From assembly GCF_913774285.1 (NCBI RefSeq), contig NZ_CAJYHX010000008.1, positions 186,001-250,000 of the forward strand: 64,000 bases of DNA, read 5' to 3'. Below are positions 7,823 through 16,780 of this stretch, in pieces. Under the pieces are notes generated by a model, which ran no database searches, had not been told where the DNA came from, and worked only from the letters and a program-made list of their open reading frames with translations. The stretch's first letter is position 1. Each line of letters starts with the position of its first letter. A program made the position numbers and the translations under genes. This DNA comes from an uncultured Sphingomonas sp. GTDB lineage: Bacteria > Pseudomonadota > Alphaproteobacteria > Sphingomonadales > Sphingomonadaceae.

Positions 7823-9112
7823 TTATGCCGTCGCCGCGGTGGCGGTGATGCGCGATCCGCCTTCACCCTTGAGCACCGCTTCGGTGATCGAATTGGGCAG
7901 CGGGCGCGGCGTCTCGATCCGCGAGATGATCGGCACGATGATCAGGAAGTGCGCGAAATAATAGGCGGCGGCGATCTGGCTGGTGATCACATAGACCGGC
8001 TCCGCAGGCGAACCGCCGCACCAGCCGAGGATCAGCACGTCGGCAACCAGCACCCAGAAGGCGACGCGGTACATCGGCCGGTAATTGGCCGAGCGCACCG
8101 GCGAGCGATCCAGCCAGGGCAGGAAGAACAGGAGCAGGATCGAGCCGAACATCGCCAGCACGCCCCACAGCTTCGCCGGCAGGATGAAGTCCGCGGTGAA
8201 GGCGCGCAGGATCGCGTAGAAGGGCCAGAAATACCATTCGGGCACGATGTGCGCAGGCGTCGAGAGCGGGTTGGCCGGGATGTAATTGTCCGGGTGGCCG
8301 AGATAGTCCGGATAGAAGAAGATCAGGATCGAGAACAGGATCAGGAAGATGCCGACCCCGAAGCCGTCCTTGGCGGTATAATAGGGGTGGAACGGCACCG
8401 TATCCTGCTCGCCCTTCACCTCCAAGCCGGTCGGGTTGTTGGAGCCGGGAATGTGCAGCGCCCAAATGTGCAGGATGATCACGCCCGCGATCACGAAGGG
8501 CAGCAGATAGTGGAGCGAGAAGAAGCGGTTGAGCGCGGCATCGTCCGGCGCATAGCCGCCGAGCAGCCACACGCGGATCCAGTCGCCGACCACGGGGATC
8601 GCCGAGAAGAAGCCGGTGATCACCTGCGCGCCCCAGAAGCTCATCTGCCCCCAGGGGAGCACATAGCCCATGAAGGCGGTGGCCATCATCAGCAGGAAGA
8701 TCACCACGCCGAGCAGCCACACCATCTCGCGCGGCGCCTTGTACGATCCGTAATGGAGGCCGCGGAAGATGTGGATGTACACCACGATGAAGAACATGCT
8801 GGCGCCGTTGGCGTGGGCGAAGCGCAGGAACCAGCCTGCGTTCACGTCGCGCATGATCGTGCCGTTGACCGATTCGAACGCGCCGGTCGCCGAGCTGTGG
8901 AAGTGCATCGCCAGCACGATGCCGGTGACGATCTGGATCACCAGCGAAAGCCCGGCCAGAATGCCGAAGTTCCAGAAGTAATTCAGGTTGCGCGGCACCG
9001 GATAGCCGGCGCCGATCGCGTTATAGACAAACCGCGGCAGCGGCAGCCGATCGTCCACCCATTTCATCACCGGGTTTTTCGGCTCGTAATGGCGCGCCCA
9101 GGGAAAGCTCAT
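7823..9112 (-). CDS. petB: Cytochrome b subunit of the bc1 complex
   Basis: This 429-residue integral membrane protein has about eight to nine helices and carries the two b hemes and both quinone sites. Family landmarks are visible: an N-terminal [28 protein letters not shown], a [14 protein letters not shown] segment containing the PEWY loop of the quinol oxidation site, and paired histidines in the helices. It is the length of an undivided mitochondrial/alphaproteobacterial cytochrome b, not the split b6 form. It sits 12 bp after petA. Confidence 0.97.
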   Translation of the reverse strand: MSFPWARHYEPKNPVMKWVDDRLPLPRFVYNAIGAGYPVPRNLNYFWNFGILAGLSLVIQIVTGIVLAMHFHSSATGAFESVNGTIMRDVNAGWFLRFAHANGASMFFIVVYIHIFRGLHYGSYKAPREMVWLLGVVIFLLMMATAFMGYVLPWGQMSFWGAQVITGFFSAIPVVGDWIRVWLLGGYAPDDAALNRFFSLHYLLPFVIAGVIILHIWALHIPGSNNPTGLEVKGEQDTVPFHPYYTAKDGFGVGIFLILFSILIFFYPDYLGHPDNYIPANPLSTPAHIVPEWYFWPFYAILRAFTADFILPAKLWGVLAMFGSILLLFFLPWLDRSPVRSANYRPMYRVAFWVLVADVLILGWCGGSPAEPVYVITSQIAAAYYFAHFLIIVPIISRIETPRPLPNSITEAVLKGEGGSRITATAATA

Positions 9113-9124
9113 CCAGGTCTCTCC

Positions 9125-9709
9125 TCACCCGACTGTGACAACCGTGTCGGACGTGAAATTATATTTTGGTACTTCGAGATTCTTCGGTGCCGGCCCCTGC
9201 CGGATACGGCCGGCCGTATCATAGGCCGAGCCATGGCACGGGCAGAAATAGCCGCCGAACGGCCCCCGGCTCTCGCCCTCGCCCGCCCCCAGCGGCACGC
9301 AGCCGAGATGGGTGCACACGCCCAGCGTGATCAGCCAGTTCTTGTGGCCTTCCTTGGTGCGCTGATCGAGCGTCTGCGGATCGCGCAGGCTCGAGATCGG
9401 CACCGCTTCGGCCTGGGCGATTTCCTGCGGCGTGAGGTTGCGGACGAACAAGGGCTGTTTGCGGAAGCTGGCCTTGATCGCCTGCCCCGGCTCGATCGCC
9501 GCGAGATTGACCTCGGTGGTCGACTGCGCCAGCACGTCGGCCGACGGATTCATCGAATTGACGAGCGGCAGCACCACCACGCCGGCACCGACCGCGGCAA
9601 CCGCAGGTGCGGCATAGAGAAGATAATCGCGACGACGGGGATTCTCGAGGATTTCGCCGCCTGGGCCTACGGTCTGATCGGGAGTAACGCCTTCTTCAAA
9701 CGTTGCCAT
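9125..9709 (-). CDS. petA: Rieske iron-sulfur subunit of the bc1 complex
   Basis: This 194-residue protein has a Tat-like basic N-terminal stretch (NPRRRDYLLY, 23-32) and one membrane helix (about 30-50). The soluble Rieske domain follows, with CTHLGC (132-137) and CPCHGS (156-161) supplying two Cys and two His ligands for the 2Fe-2S cluster. It transfers one electron from quinol to cytochrome c1. It is the first gene of the operon, and a 172-bp intergenic region shared with divergent trmL should hold the promoter. Confidence 0.97.
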   Translation of the reverse strand: MATFEEGVTPDQTVGPGGEILENPRRRDYLLYAAPAVAAVGAGVVVLPLVNSMNPSADVLAQSTTEVNLAAIEPGQAIKASFRKQPLFVRNLTPQEIAQAEAVPISSLRDPQTLDQRTKEGHKNWLITLGVCTHLGCVPLGAGEGESRGPFGGYFCPCHGSAYDTAGRIRQGPAPKNLEVPKYNFTSDTVVTVG

Positions 9710-9881
9710 GCTCTAGCCCTTGCACTTCGGGAACTCTTCCGCATGAGAACCGCGGAGAGAGGAACGCGGACGAAACGAAGCTCAGTGCCGGCCGGGTTTC
9801 CGGTGGCTATCCTAAGTTTGATAGACGGCGCGATGCAGCTTTGCCAACAGGGTTTTTCATCTTCTCGTCTCCAAGGCCTTA

Positions 9882-10358
9882 ATGTTGCACTGCAAAATGA
9901 CTTCGCCCTCCACAATTCGCGTCGCGTTGTTCCAGCCTGAAATTGCAGGAAATGTCGGCACCATCTTGCGGTTGGCGGCGTGCATGGGGGTGGCGGTGGA
10001 CCTGATCGAACCTATGGGTTTTCCCTGGGGCGATCGCGCCCGCAAGCGCGCGGCGATGGACTATGAACCCGAAACGGTGCGGCATGCCGACTGGAGCGCC
10101 TTCGAAGCGCGGCTGCCTGCGCGGCTGGTGCTCTTCACCACCCGTGGCGGCATTCGCCTGCCCGAGGCCCGCTTCGAGGCCGGTGACACGCTGCTGTTCG
10201 GTGCGGAGAGCAGCGGTGTGCCGGACTTCGTGCACGACCGGGCCGATGCTGCAGTGCGAATACCGCTGCGACCGGAGCTGCGCTCCTTGAACCTCGCGGT
10301 CGCAACGGGCATCGGGCTGGCCGAGGCGCTACGCCAGACCGAAGGATTCCCGCAATGA
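9882..10358 (+). CDS. trmL: tRNA (cytidine(34)-2'-O)-methyltransferase, TrmL/SPOUT family
   Basis: This 158-residue SPOUT methyltransferase has the trefoil-knot motifs QPEIAGNVGTILRLAA near the start, GDTLLFGAESSGVP, and a C-terminal IPLRPELRSLNLAVATGIGLAEALRQ. TrmL methylates the wobble ribose of tRNA-Leu isoacceptors using SAM. The ATG at 9882 is supported by AAGG seven bases upstream; ATG 9897 is an alternative with no clear site. The last codons overlap hemF by ATGA, so the two genes are coupled. Confidence 0.92.
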   Translation: MLHCKMTSPSTIRVALFQPEIAGNVGTILRLAACMGVAVDLIEPMGFPWGDRARKRAAMDYEPETVRHADWSAFEARLPARLVLFTTRGGIRLPEARFEAGDTLLFGAESSGVPDFVHDRADAAVRIPLRPELRSLNLAVATGIGLAEALRQTEGFPQ

Positions 10359-11197
10359 TCACGCTCGACGACCAGCAGCAACGCGCCCGCACCTGGTTCG
10401 AGGGCCTGCGCGATTCGATCTGCGCCGAATTCGAGGCGATCGAGCGCGAGGCCGGATCGGACGCTTCGTTCGAATACCTCGCCTGGGACCGTGTCGACGC
10501 CAGCGGCGCGCCCGGCGGCGGCGGCGTGCGCGGGGTGATGAAGGGCCGGGTGTTCGAAAAGGTGGGCGTCAACGTCTCCACCGTCGGCGGCGCGTTCGAG
10601 GGCGATTTCGCCAAGACCATCCACGGCGCGGGCGAGGACCCCAGCTTCTTCGCCACCGGCATCAGCCTGGTCGCGCACATGGCCAATCCGCACGTGCCCG
10701 CGGTCCATATGAACACGCGCTTCCTTACCACCACCAAGCGCTGGTTCGGCGGCGGCGCCGATCTCAACCCGCCGCTGCCGTACGAGGAGGACACCGCCGA
10801 TTTTCACGCCCGGCTACAGGCCGCCTGCGACGCGCACGACCCGTCTTATTATCCGCGTTTCAAGGCATGGGCGGACGACTATTTCTACATCCCCCACCGC
10901 AAGGTGCATCGCGGCGTCGGCGGCATCTTCTACGATCATCTCGAAAACGACTGGGAGGCGGATTTCGCGCTGACCCAGGATGTCGGCCGCGCCTTTCTCG
11001 ACGTGTACCCGAAGCTGGTGCGGCGGCGGATGGACCAGCCGTTCGACGATGCCGATCGCCAGCGCCAGCTCGAATGGCGCGGCCGCTATGCCGAGTTCAA
11101 CCTGATCTACGATCGCGGCACGCTGTTCGGCCTCAAGACCGGCGGCAATGTCGATGCAATCCTGATGAGCCTGCCGCCGATGGCCGCCTGGAGCTGA
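10355..11197 (+). CDS. hemF: Oxygen-dependent coproporphyrinogen III oxidase
   Basis: HemF converts coproporphyrinogen III to protoporphyrinogen IX using oxygen, a late step of heme synthesis. The 280-residue protein has the family signature RWFGGGADLNP, the HxNxR-like segment VHMNTRF, and the C-terminal EFNLIYDRGTLFGLKTGGNVDAILMSLPP. Its nearness to the bc1 operon fits aerobic heme-dependent respiration. It overlaps trmL by four bases and precedes the acetyltransferase by 4 bp. Confidence 0.97.
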   Translation: MITLDDQQQRARTWFEGLRDSICAEFEAIEREAGSDASFEYLAWDRVDASGAPGGGGVRGVMKGRVFEKVGVNVSTVGGAFEGDFAKTIHGAGEDPSFFATGISLVAHMANPHVPAVHMNTRFLTTTKRWFGGGADLNPPLPYEEDTADFHARLQAACDAHDPSYYPRFKAWADDYFYIPHRKVHRGVGGIFYDHLENDWEADFALTQDVGRAFLDVYPKLVRRRMDQPFDDADRQRQLEWRGRYAEFNLIYDRGTLFGLKTGGNVDAILMSLPPMAAWS

Positions 11198-11201
11198 GCC
11201 C

Positions 11202-11798
11202 ATGGGCCTGCTGCCCGTCGCAAACGACCATATCGCCACCATCGTCACCGCGCTGGAGATGCGCGAACGGCCCAGGCCGCGACCGATGGCCCCCTCCCCG
11301 TTCCGGCTGGTCCACTGGCCCGCGCCCGACAGCGATAAATATCGCGCGCTGTTCCGCCGGGTGGGCGGGCCGTGGCTGTGGTTCTCGCGGCTGGTGATGG
11401 AGGAGGCGCGGCTGCGGGCGATTCTCGATGATCCGCAGGTCGCGGTCTACGCGGTGGTGGACCGGGCGGGCGTCGAGGTCGGCATGCTCGAGCTCGATTT
11501 CCGCACCGCTGCCACCTGCGAACTCGCCTATGTCGGGCTGGTGCCGGAGATCACCGGCAAGGGCCATGGCGCCTGGCTGATGGCGCAAGCGCTGGCCTTC
11601 GCCTGGCGCAAGGAGGTGACGCGCGTCTGGGTCCATACCTGCACGCTCGACCACCCCGCCGCGCTCGGCTTCTATCGCCGCCACGGCTTCGTGCCGTACA
11701 AGCGCACAATCGAAACCTTTCCCGACCCGCGCCTGCTCGGCGTGCTACCGCCGGACGCGGCGCCTCACATTCCCTGCCTGGGCTCGGTCGCGCGATAG
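11202..11798 (+). CDS. GNAT-family N-acetyltransferase
   Basis: This 198-residue protein has a GNAT fold. A central strand LEYVGLVP-like segment (ELAYVGLVPEITGKGHGAWL) contains the acetyl-CoA pyrophosphate loop, followed by a C-terminal ALGFYRRHGFVPYKRT motif. The acceptor is unknown. The start is supported by GGAG at 11191-11194. It is probably the third gene of trmL-hemF-gnat. Its 3' end overlaps the convergent membrane-protein gene by 34 bp. Confidence 0.88.
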   Translation: MGLLPVANDHIATIVTALEMRERPRPRPMAPSPFRLVHWPAPDSDKYRALFRRVGGPWLWFSRLVMEEARLRAILDDPQVAVYAVVDRAGVEVGMLELDFRTAATCELAYVGLVPEITGKGHGAWLMAQALAFAWRKEVTRVWVHTCTLDHPAALGFYRRHGFVPYKRTIETFPDPRLLGVLPPDAAPHIPCLGSVAR

Positions 11799-12517
11799 GC
11801 AGCGACGCGCAGGATCACCAGCGCGGTCCACACGCCCGCACCGATCATCGACAGCAGCAGATAGCCGAGGAACTCCGGCACCACGCCCCCGCCCGCCGCG
11901 GTCGCGATCAGCCCGGTGAAGATGCTCGATACCGCCATCGCGCCGATGCCGCCGACGAACACCATCGCCGCGACCAGCAGGAAGAGCAGCCCGGTTACGC
12001 CGCTGCTGCGCACCCAGCCCTGCTTGAACGCCTCGATCAGCCCCGCCTCGGGCCGGGCGGCATAGGCGGGCGCCGCCAGCCAGGTCCGCGCGAAGACGAA
12101 CAGCCCCGGCGCGATGAATAGCGAGAAGCCTAGCTGGAAGCCGATGCTCACCGCCACTTCCAGTACCAGGAACGGAAACAGCCGCCGCAGCGCCGCCTTC
12201 ATCACCTGCCCCAGCGTCTGCCCCTGCCCGCGCAGATACAGGCTGAACAGCGCGAAGATGCCGTAATCGACGGCCAGATAGGCCAGCGCGATGGGCACGA
12301 CGTTCGCCTCGACGAACTTCTGGTAGAAGGCGAGCAGCACCGCCTGATCGGAAAGCGATTCCAGATCGGGGGCACCCTGCACCATCAGAAGCAGCATGCC
12401 GAGGCTCGGCAGCAGGAAGAACAGCCCCGCGACGGGCAGCACCAGTGCACGCTCGCGCTGCCAAAGGGTCTTTGCGTCGGCGAACAGGCCAGCCAGGCGC
12501 AGCGTCATGCGGGCCAC
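11765..12517 (-). CDS. Multi-spanning membrane protein, unknown function
   Basis: This 250-residue protein has about five or six hydrophobic helices. The N-terminus (LRLAGLFADAKTLWQRERAL) is cytoplasmic and amphipathic, and a conserved-looking APAYAARPEAGLIEAFKQGW loop sits between helices. The style resembles membrane domains annotated near glycerophosphodiester phosphodiesterases, but I cannot confirm the family. It overlaps the upstream membrane gene by 13 bp, so the two are coupled and may form one complex. Confidence 0.75.
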   Translation of the reverse strand: MARMTLRLAGLFADAKTLWQRERALVLPVAGLFFLLPSLGMLLLMVQGAPDLESLSDQAVLLAFYQKFVEANVVPIALAYLAVDYGIFALFSLYLRGQGQTLGQVMKAALRRLFPFLVLEVAVSIGFQLGFSLFIAPGLFVFARTWLAAPAYAARPEAGLIEAFKQGWVRSSGVTGLLFLLVAAMVFVGGIGAMAVSSIFTGLIATAAGGGVVPEFLGYLLLSMIGAGVWTALVILRVAAYRATEPRQGM

Positions 12518-13329
12518 ACCGAATCGGTCGTGGTCAGCGCCACGTAGAGCTTGCCCTGGAATGCCGCGAGCAGCAGCATCACCACCGCCTGCACGCTCGC
12601 GGTGACGATCGTCGTAAGCAGCATCGCCGTCGTCAGGCCCGGGGCGTTGCCGAAGAGCAGGGCGAATACGCTGCCGAACACCAGCTGCGCGGCGAGCTGC
12701 GCGACCCCGCCGATCAGCGTGAACAGCAGCAGCAGGCCGAAGATCCGCCAGCCATGCCCGCGGGTGAGCGCCCAGGAACGACCGACCGCACCGAACAGCA
12801 AGCCCTCGCGCAGCACCACCGTGCTGACCAGCAGCAGCCGGGTGAAGAGGAAGAAGAAGGCCAGGACCAGCACCAGCACCCAGAGCGCGACCATGCTCGA
12901 CGTCTGCGGATCGATGGTCATGCCGCTCGCCTGCCCCGTGGCGATCGTCAGCACGTCATAGCCGCGCGCCGCGAGGAGCACGGGCAGGGGCAGCATCGCC
13001 ACGGCCGCGGCAAGCCCGATGCCGATCGAGACGAGCAGCGCCGCCGGCAGCCGCCGTACCGCCAGCCGCCCCGCATCGGCACGGGCGCCCGCGCCGGTCG
13101 CCAGCGCGATCACGGTGAGCGAACCCCAGAAGGAAACGATCGACACCAGCACCACCAGGGCGCCGACCGCCAACCGCACGCCCGGGCTCGCCGTCGCCGC
13201 CGCGGCCGAGGCGCAGCTGTTGATCACGCCAGGTGCTACGAACGCCGCCAGCGCCAGCGGCACCAGCGTGCCCAGATTCTCCCCGACAAACGCCGTGGTG
13301 CGATCCCAGACGATGCTCATTTTTGCCAT
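12505..13329 (-). CDS. Multi-spanning membrane protein, partner of the downstream membrane gene
   Basis: This 274-residue protein has about six helices. It shares with the downstream protein the plan of paired helices followed by an interhelical loop of the form LREGLLFGAVGRSWALTRGHGW, as in glycerophosphoryl diester phosphodiesterase membrane-domain proteins. No catalytic motif is visible. It may be a transport or scaffold component. It is the first gene of the two-gene unit; the divergent lipB lies about 100 bp away. Confidence 0.78.
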   Translation of the reverse strand: MAKMSIVWDRTTAFVGENLGTLVPLALAAFVAPGVINSCASAAAATASPGVRLAVGALVVLVSIVSFWGSLTVIALATGAGARADAGRLAVRRLPAALLVSIGIGLAAAVAMLPLPVLLAARGYDVLTIATGQASGMTIDPQTSSMVALWVLVLVLAFFFLFTRLLLVSTVVLREGLLFGAVGRSWALTRGHGWRIFGLLLLFTLIGGVAQLAAQLVFGSVFALLFGNAPGLTTAMLLTTIVTASVQAVVMLLLAAFQGKLYVALTTTDSVWPA

Positions 13330-13429
13330 GCGGCGAAGTCCTTGCGTGAGGGACCCGGGGTGTTAGCCGGGGGGCACCGCCTTGCCAATGCTTGCCTTGG
13401 CGGCCGGAAGGGCGCAAGCGGCGACGATC

Positions 13430-14074
13430 ATGCACGAAACCATCGAATGGCGGGTCGAGCCCCGGCCGATCGACTATGCCGAAGCCCATGCCGCGATGGA
13501 GGCGCGCGCCGCCGCCGTCACCGCGCACAGTGCGCAGGAACTGGTCTGGCTGCTCGAGCACCCGCCCGTCTACACCGCCGGCACCAGCGCCGATCCCGCC
13601 GAAATGCTCGATCCTCGCTTCCCCGTCCACCGCACCGGGCGCGGCGGGCGCTATACCTATCATGGCCCCGGCCAGCGGATCGGCTATGTCGTGCTCGACC
13701 TGCGCGAGCGGCTGCGCGACGTACGCAACTATGTCCACGCGATCGAAGGCTGGGTGATCGCTGCGCTGGGCGACTGCGGCATCGAGGCGTTCCGCGCGCC
13801 CGGCCGCATCGGCATCTGGACGCTCGATCAGGGCGTCGAGGCGAAGATCGGCGCCATCGGCGTACGAATCCGGCAATGGGTGACGCTGCACGGATTCGCG
13901 ATCAACCTCGATCCCGATCTGACCCATTTCACTGGAATCGTGCCCTGCGGAATCGCCGAATTCCCCGTCACCAGCGCCGCCAGGCTGGGCAAACCGATTG
14001 CGACGGACCGCTTCGATCAGGCGCTGCAGGCCACATTTTTGCCATTTTTGGACGCTCTGGATCGCGCGGGATAA
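13430..14074 (+). CDS. lipB: Lipoyl(octanoyl) transferase
   Basis: LipB moves octanoyl from acyl carrier protein to lipoyl domains of 2-oxoacid dehydrogenases and the glycine cleavage system. The 214-residue protein has the family motifs [29 protein letters not shown] and [21 protein letters not shown], with the catalytic Cys in IVPCGI and Lys in AKIGA. In-frame TTG 13382 or ATG 13388 would add about 16 residues unlike the family; the ATG at 13430 is preferred because MHETIEWRV aligns with the usual beginning. Confidence 0.94.
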   Translation: MHETIEWRVEPRPIDYAEAHAAMEARAAAVTAHSAQELVWLLEHPPVYTAGTSADPAEMLDPRFPVHRTGRGGRYTYHGPGQRIGYVVLDLRERLRDVRNYVHAIEGWVIAALGDCGIEAFRAPGRIGIWTLDQGVEAKIGAIGVRIRQWVTLHGFAINLDPDLTHFTGIVPCGIAEFPVTSAARLGKPIATDRFDQALQATFLPFLDALDRAG

Positions 14075-14178
14075 ATTCGAGTCTTGAGGGTGTCCCCCGA
14101 ACCGTCTAATGTCCAGCACGGTTTGGGTATTAACGGCGTACAAGCGTCGTCCAAATCCATTATCTAGGGAGCTATTAC

Positions 14179-14403
14179 ATGCGTGCAGTCCTTTCGAAGA
14201 TCGTTGCTGGCTCGATGATCGCCGGTGCGGCCCTCCTGGCCTCGGCTTGCAGCAGCAACACCGAAACCAACGTCAACAACACCACCGAAGTCGTTGCTCC
14301 GGAAAACACCACCGACGCTTCAGTCACCAACGTTGACGTCGCTGCGCCGGTTGACAACGCCGTCGTCGACAACGGCACGATGAACGCTTCGAACGCGATG
14401 TAA
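14179..14403 (+). CDS. Small Asn/Thr-rich lipoprotein, unknown function
   Basis: This 74-residue protein has a lipoprotein signal with lipobox LASAC (Cys24). The short mature part of about 50 residues is rich in Asn, Thr, Val and Asp (SNTETNVNNTTEVV) and has no hydrophobic core. The start has AGGGAGCTATTAC upstream. It is a free-standing gene closed by a strong terminator at 14431-14460. Similar small lipoproteins occur in sphingomonads; the role is unknown. Confidence 0.75.
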   Translation: MRAVLSKIVAGSMIAGAALLASACSSNTETNVNNTTEVVAPENTTDASVTNVDVAAPVDNAVVDNGTMNASNAM

Positions 14404-14430
14404 TCATCGCGCTTCGGCGTACGTTACGAA

Positions 14431-14460
14431 AGGGCCGTCCGGGCAACCGGGCGGCCCTTC
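14431..14460 (+). terminator. Intrinsic terminator after the small lipoprotein gene
   Basis: An 11-bp stem GGGCCGTCCGG/CCGGGCGGCCC (one G-U pair) with a GCAA tetraloop is followed by TTCTCGTTT. It lies 28 bp after the stop codon. Confidence 0.85.
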
Positions 14461-14580
14461 TCGTTTCGGGGTCGGCCCCGCCCCGCGCACCACAGATCGT
14501 CGTGTTTGGAAAAAAGGGGCTTGGGCGACGAATCGAAACGCCCTAACGAACATCTCTCATAGCGGTATCAAGAGGATGGG

Positions 14581-15258
14581 ATGCTCGGTCGGCGTATCAC
14601 TTTGGGCATGGCTGCCCTCGCGGCAATGTGCGTTTCGGCGCCTGCTTCGGCGCAATTCTTCTTCAAGTCGGTGGATCTTTCGGGTCCGCCGGTCACCGGC
14701 ACCGAGCCGGGCATGATCGCCCAGGCAATGCCGGGCGCGTCCCCGGCAGAGCTACGGGCAGCGCTGGTATGGAGCCTGCGCGCCGGGCTCAACGTTGCTG
14801 CACTGCAATGCAAGTTCGAGCCGACGCTGCTGGCCGACGACAACTATGTCGCCGCCCGCAAAGATCATGATGACGAGTTCAATAAAGCATATGATACGCT
14901 CGAGAAATATTTCCTAAAAACCGCGAAGACGAAGAAGGCCGCACAGAACGCGCTCGACGTGTTCTCGACCCGCGTCTATTCGAGCTTTTCCACCGTCTCT
15001 GGTCAGCTGTCTTTCTGCCAGACGGCCGCCTCAATCGGCCAGGAGGTGGTGTACGCGCCGCGCGGGACGGTGGGTGATGTGGCGCAACGCCGGATGCGCG
15101 AGTTGCGCGAGAGCCTCAAGGCCTGGGGCGAGCAGCATTTCCGCACCCGCCGCGTGACCTTCGTCTGGCCGGTCCTGCGCCCGCTGCCGCAGTTCGGCAA
15201 CGACAAGTGCTGGCGGAACGGCGAGTACCAGGTACGCAAGTGCGGCTCCCTGGGCTGA
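14581..15258 (+). CDS. Secreted protein, unknown function
   Basis: This 225-residue protein has a signal peptide cleaved near APASAQ (about residue 25). The mature part is mainly helical. A central stretch DEFNKAYDTLEKYFLKTAKTKKAAQNALDVFSTRVYSSF and three later cysteines could form a disulfide. No known domain is recognised. It is transcribed toward queE and shares the bidirectional terminator at 15278-15309. Confidence 0.78.
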   Translation: MLGRRITLGMAALAAMCVSAPASAQFFFKSVDLSGPPVTGTEPGMIAQAMPGASPAELRAALVWSLRAGLNVAALQCKFEPTLLADDNYVAARKDHDDEFNKAYDTLEKYFLKTAKTKKAAQNALDVFSTRVYSSFSTVSGQLSFCQTAASIGQEVVYAPRGTVGDVAQRRMRELRESLKAWGEQHFRTRRVTFVWPVLRPLPQFGNDKCWRNGEYQVRKCGSLG

Positions 15259-15277
15259 ATCAAGCCCAAGCCGAAAC

Positions 15278-15309
15278 AAAAAGGGGTGGCCGTCGCGCCA
15301 CCCCTTTTT
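15278..15309. terminator. Bidirectional intrinsic terminator
   Basis: AAAAAGGGGTGGC pairs perfectly with GCCACCCCTTTTT around a CGTCGC loop. A-runs and T-runs flank the stem, so it can end transcription of both the secreted-protein gene and queE, which converge here. Confidence 0.92.
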
Positions 15310-15311
15310 CG

Positions 15312-15944
15312 TTAGCGCAGGCCCAGCAGCTTGTGGGTTTGGAGCGTGAGCCGCCAGCGCGGCCGCTCCATGGCGACTGCAATGGCCGCGCGGGTGTTCG
15401 CCTCGGCCTCGGCGCTGTCCATCGGCTGGATCAGGAAATGGGCGAAGTCCCAGCCCTCGATCGCTTCCAGGTCGGTGCCCGGCTGCGGCCAGACCAGCTT
15501 GAGCTCGTCGCCGCGCCGCTGCACCACCTCGCTCCCCGCCTTTGGGCTAATGCACACCCAGTCGATGCCGGGATGCACCGGCAGCGTGCCGTTGCTCTCG
15601 ATCGCGATGCGGAAGCCGCGGGCGTGGAGTGCCTCGACCAGCGCATCGTCGATCTGGAGCATCGGCTCCCCGCCGGTCAGCACCACGAAGCGCTTGTTGT
15701 GGCCGGGACCCCAGTGGCCCTCCACCGCCGCGACCAGCGCCGCCGCATCCGCGAACCGGCCACCGCCCAGCCCGTCGATCCCGACGAAATCGGTGTCGCA
15801 GAAGCGGCAGACCGCCGTCGCGCGATCTTCCTCGCGCCCTGACCACAGGTTGCAGCCGGCGAAGCGGACGAACACCGCCCTCGCGCCGGCGTTGACGCCC
15901 TCCCCCTGCAGGGTGAGGAACATCTCCTTGACGGCGTAGCTCAT
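15312..15944 (-). CDS. queE: 7-carboxy-7-deazaguanine synthase
   Basis: QueE is a radical-SAM enzyme that ring-contracts 6-carboxytetrahydropterin to 7-carboxy-7-deazaguanine in queuosine synthesis. The 210-residue protein has LTLQGEG near the start and a variant cluster motif with Cys31, Cys46 and Cys49 (CX14CX2C instead of CX3CX2C), then [10 protein letters not shown]. The CX14CX2C spacing is known for one QueE subgroup. The ATG at 15944 overlaps the queC stop as ATGA; longer upstream reading belongs to a shadow frame. Confidence 0.95.
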   Translation of the reverse strand: MSYAVKEMFLTLQGEGVNAGARAVFVRFAGCNLWSGREEDRATAVCRFCDTDFVGIDGLGGGRFADAAALVAAVEGHWGPGHNKRFVVLTGGEPMLQIDDALVEALHARGFRIAIESNGTLPVHPGIDWVCISPKAGSEVVQRRGDELKLVWPQPGTDLEAIEGWDFAHFLIQPMDSAEAEANTRAAIAVAMERPRWRLTLQTHKLLGLR

Positions 15945-16624
15945 GGGTGGGTGGCGTAGCGGGTCGGATCGGGCAGCCCGGCTTCCTCGAACCCGCGCGA
16001 CCGCAGCCGGCAGCTGTCGCACAGCCCGCAGTGCAGCTCTTCGGGCGTCGGATCGTAACAGGACCAGCTGAGCCCCGCGTCGAGCCCCAGCCGGGCCGCC
16101 TCGCGGACGATATCGGCCTTGCTCATGTTCTGCAGCGGCGCCTGGATGCGGAAGGGCTCGCCCTCCACACCCGCCTTGGTCGCCAGCTCGGCCAGCTTCT
16201 CGAACCCGGCGATGAACTCGGGCCGGCAATCGGGATAGCCCGAATAATCGAGCGCATTGACGCCGATATACAGATCGCGCGCGCCCGCCGCCTCGGCCCA
16301 GCCCAGCGCGAGGCTGAGGAAGATGGTGTTGCGCGCCGGAACATAGGTGACCGGAATGTCGCTGCCGACGCCGGTCTTGGGCACGTCGATGTCGGCGGTC
16401 AGCGCGGAGCCGCCAAAGGCGCGCAGGTCCAGCGGCAGCACGACATGGCGCTCGGCGCCGAGCATGGCGGCGATCTTTGCCGCCGCGTCCAGCTCGACCT
16501 TGTGGCGCTGATTATAGTCGATCGACAGGGCGAGCAGGCGGTGGCCGTCCTCGCGGGCACGCGCGGCGGAGACCATGGAATCGAGTCCGCCCGATACCAG
16601 GGCGATGGCAATGCTTTGAGTCAT
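15941..16624 (-). CDS. queC: 7-cyano-7-deazaguanine synthase
   Basis: QueC converts 7-carboxy-7-deazaguanine to preQ0 using ATP and ammonia. The 227-residue protein has the PP-loop SGGLDS at 11-16, an IDYNQRH motif and a C-terminal four-cysteine zinc site (CYDP...CGLCDSC). ATG 16624 gives the typical short N-terminus; ATG 16633 would add three residues. It is the first gene of queC-queE. The leader contains an intrinsic terminator only about 27 bp upstream, so the operon may have its own promoter downstream of it or depend on read-through. Confidence 0.95.
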   Translation of the reverse strand: MTQSIAIALVSGGLDSMVSAARAREDGHRLLALSIDYNQRHKVELDAAAKIAAMLGAERHVVLPLDLRAFGGSALTADIDVPKTGVGSDIPVTYVPARNTIFLSLALGWAEAAGARDLYIGVNALDYSGYPDCRPEFIAGFEKLAELATKAGVEGEPFRIQAPLQNMSKADIVREAARLGLDAGLSWSCYDPTPEELHCGLCDSCRLRSRGFEEAGLPDPTRYATHP

Positions 16625-16651
16625 CGGCGGCATGTAGGCGCTTTCGCCGGC

Positions 16652-16681
16652 AAAAAAATGGCCGCCCCCGAAGGGACGGCC
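16652..16681 (-). terminator. Intrinsic terminator with UUCG tetraloop before queC
   Basis: On the minus strand GGCCGTCCC and GGGGCGGCC pair (one G-U) around TTCG, followed by A and seven T. It could end the upstream 141-residue gene, a small RNA, or act as a regulated attenuator for queCE. Confidence 0.88.
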
Positions 16682-16750
16682 GGAAAGGATAGAAATGGGA
16701 AAACCAAACCAGGGAGAGACACCTCCCTGGGGACCTCATCCTTCTATCCT
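16652..16750 (-). ncRNA. Candidate structured RNA or attenuator leader upstream of queC
   Basis: Read on the minus strand, a 9-bp perfect stem (AGGATAGAA at 16750-16742 with TTCTATCCT at 16694-16686) encloses an 8-bp hairpin (CCAGGGAG/CTCCCTGG, 16730-16709, loop of six). Directly after it comes a 9-bp GC stem with a UUCG loop and a run of seven U (16681-16652). This is the shape of either a free small RNA of about 100 nt or a riboswitch-like attenuator for queCE. It does not look to me like a preQ1 aptamer. No ORF explains the pairing. Confidence 0.6.
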
Positions 16751-16780
16751 CAACCGGTTAATGAATGGTAACCAACGCGC

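Noticed and set aside
7949..9940. Long plus-strand open frame across petB and petA
   Set aside because: Antisense to the bc1 genes, composition dominated by Arg, His and Glu, no recognisable domain.
12445..14109. 554-codon plus-strand frame over the membrane-protein genes and lipB
   Set aside because: Basic low-complexity translation in the wrong frame for lipB; it is a shadow.
16652..16750. preQ1 riboswitch upstream of queC
   Set aside because: The folds I know for preQ1 aptamers (short pseudoknot hairpin or type II) do not match this stem-in-stem structure.
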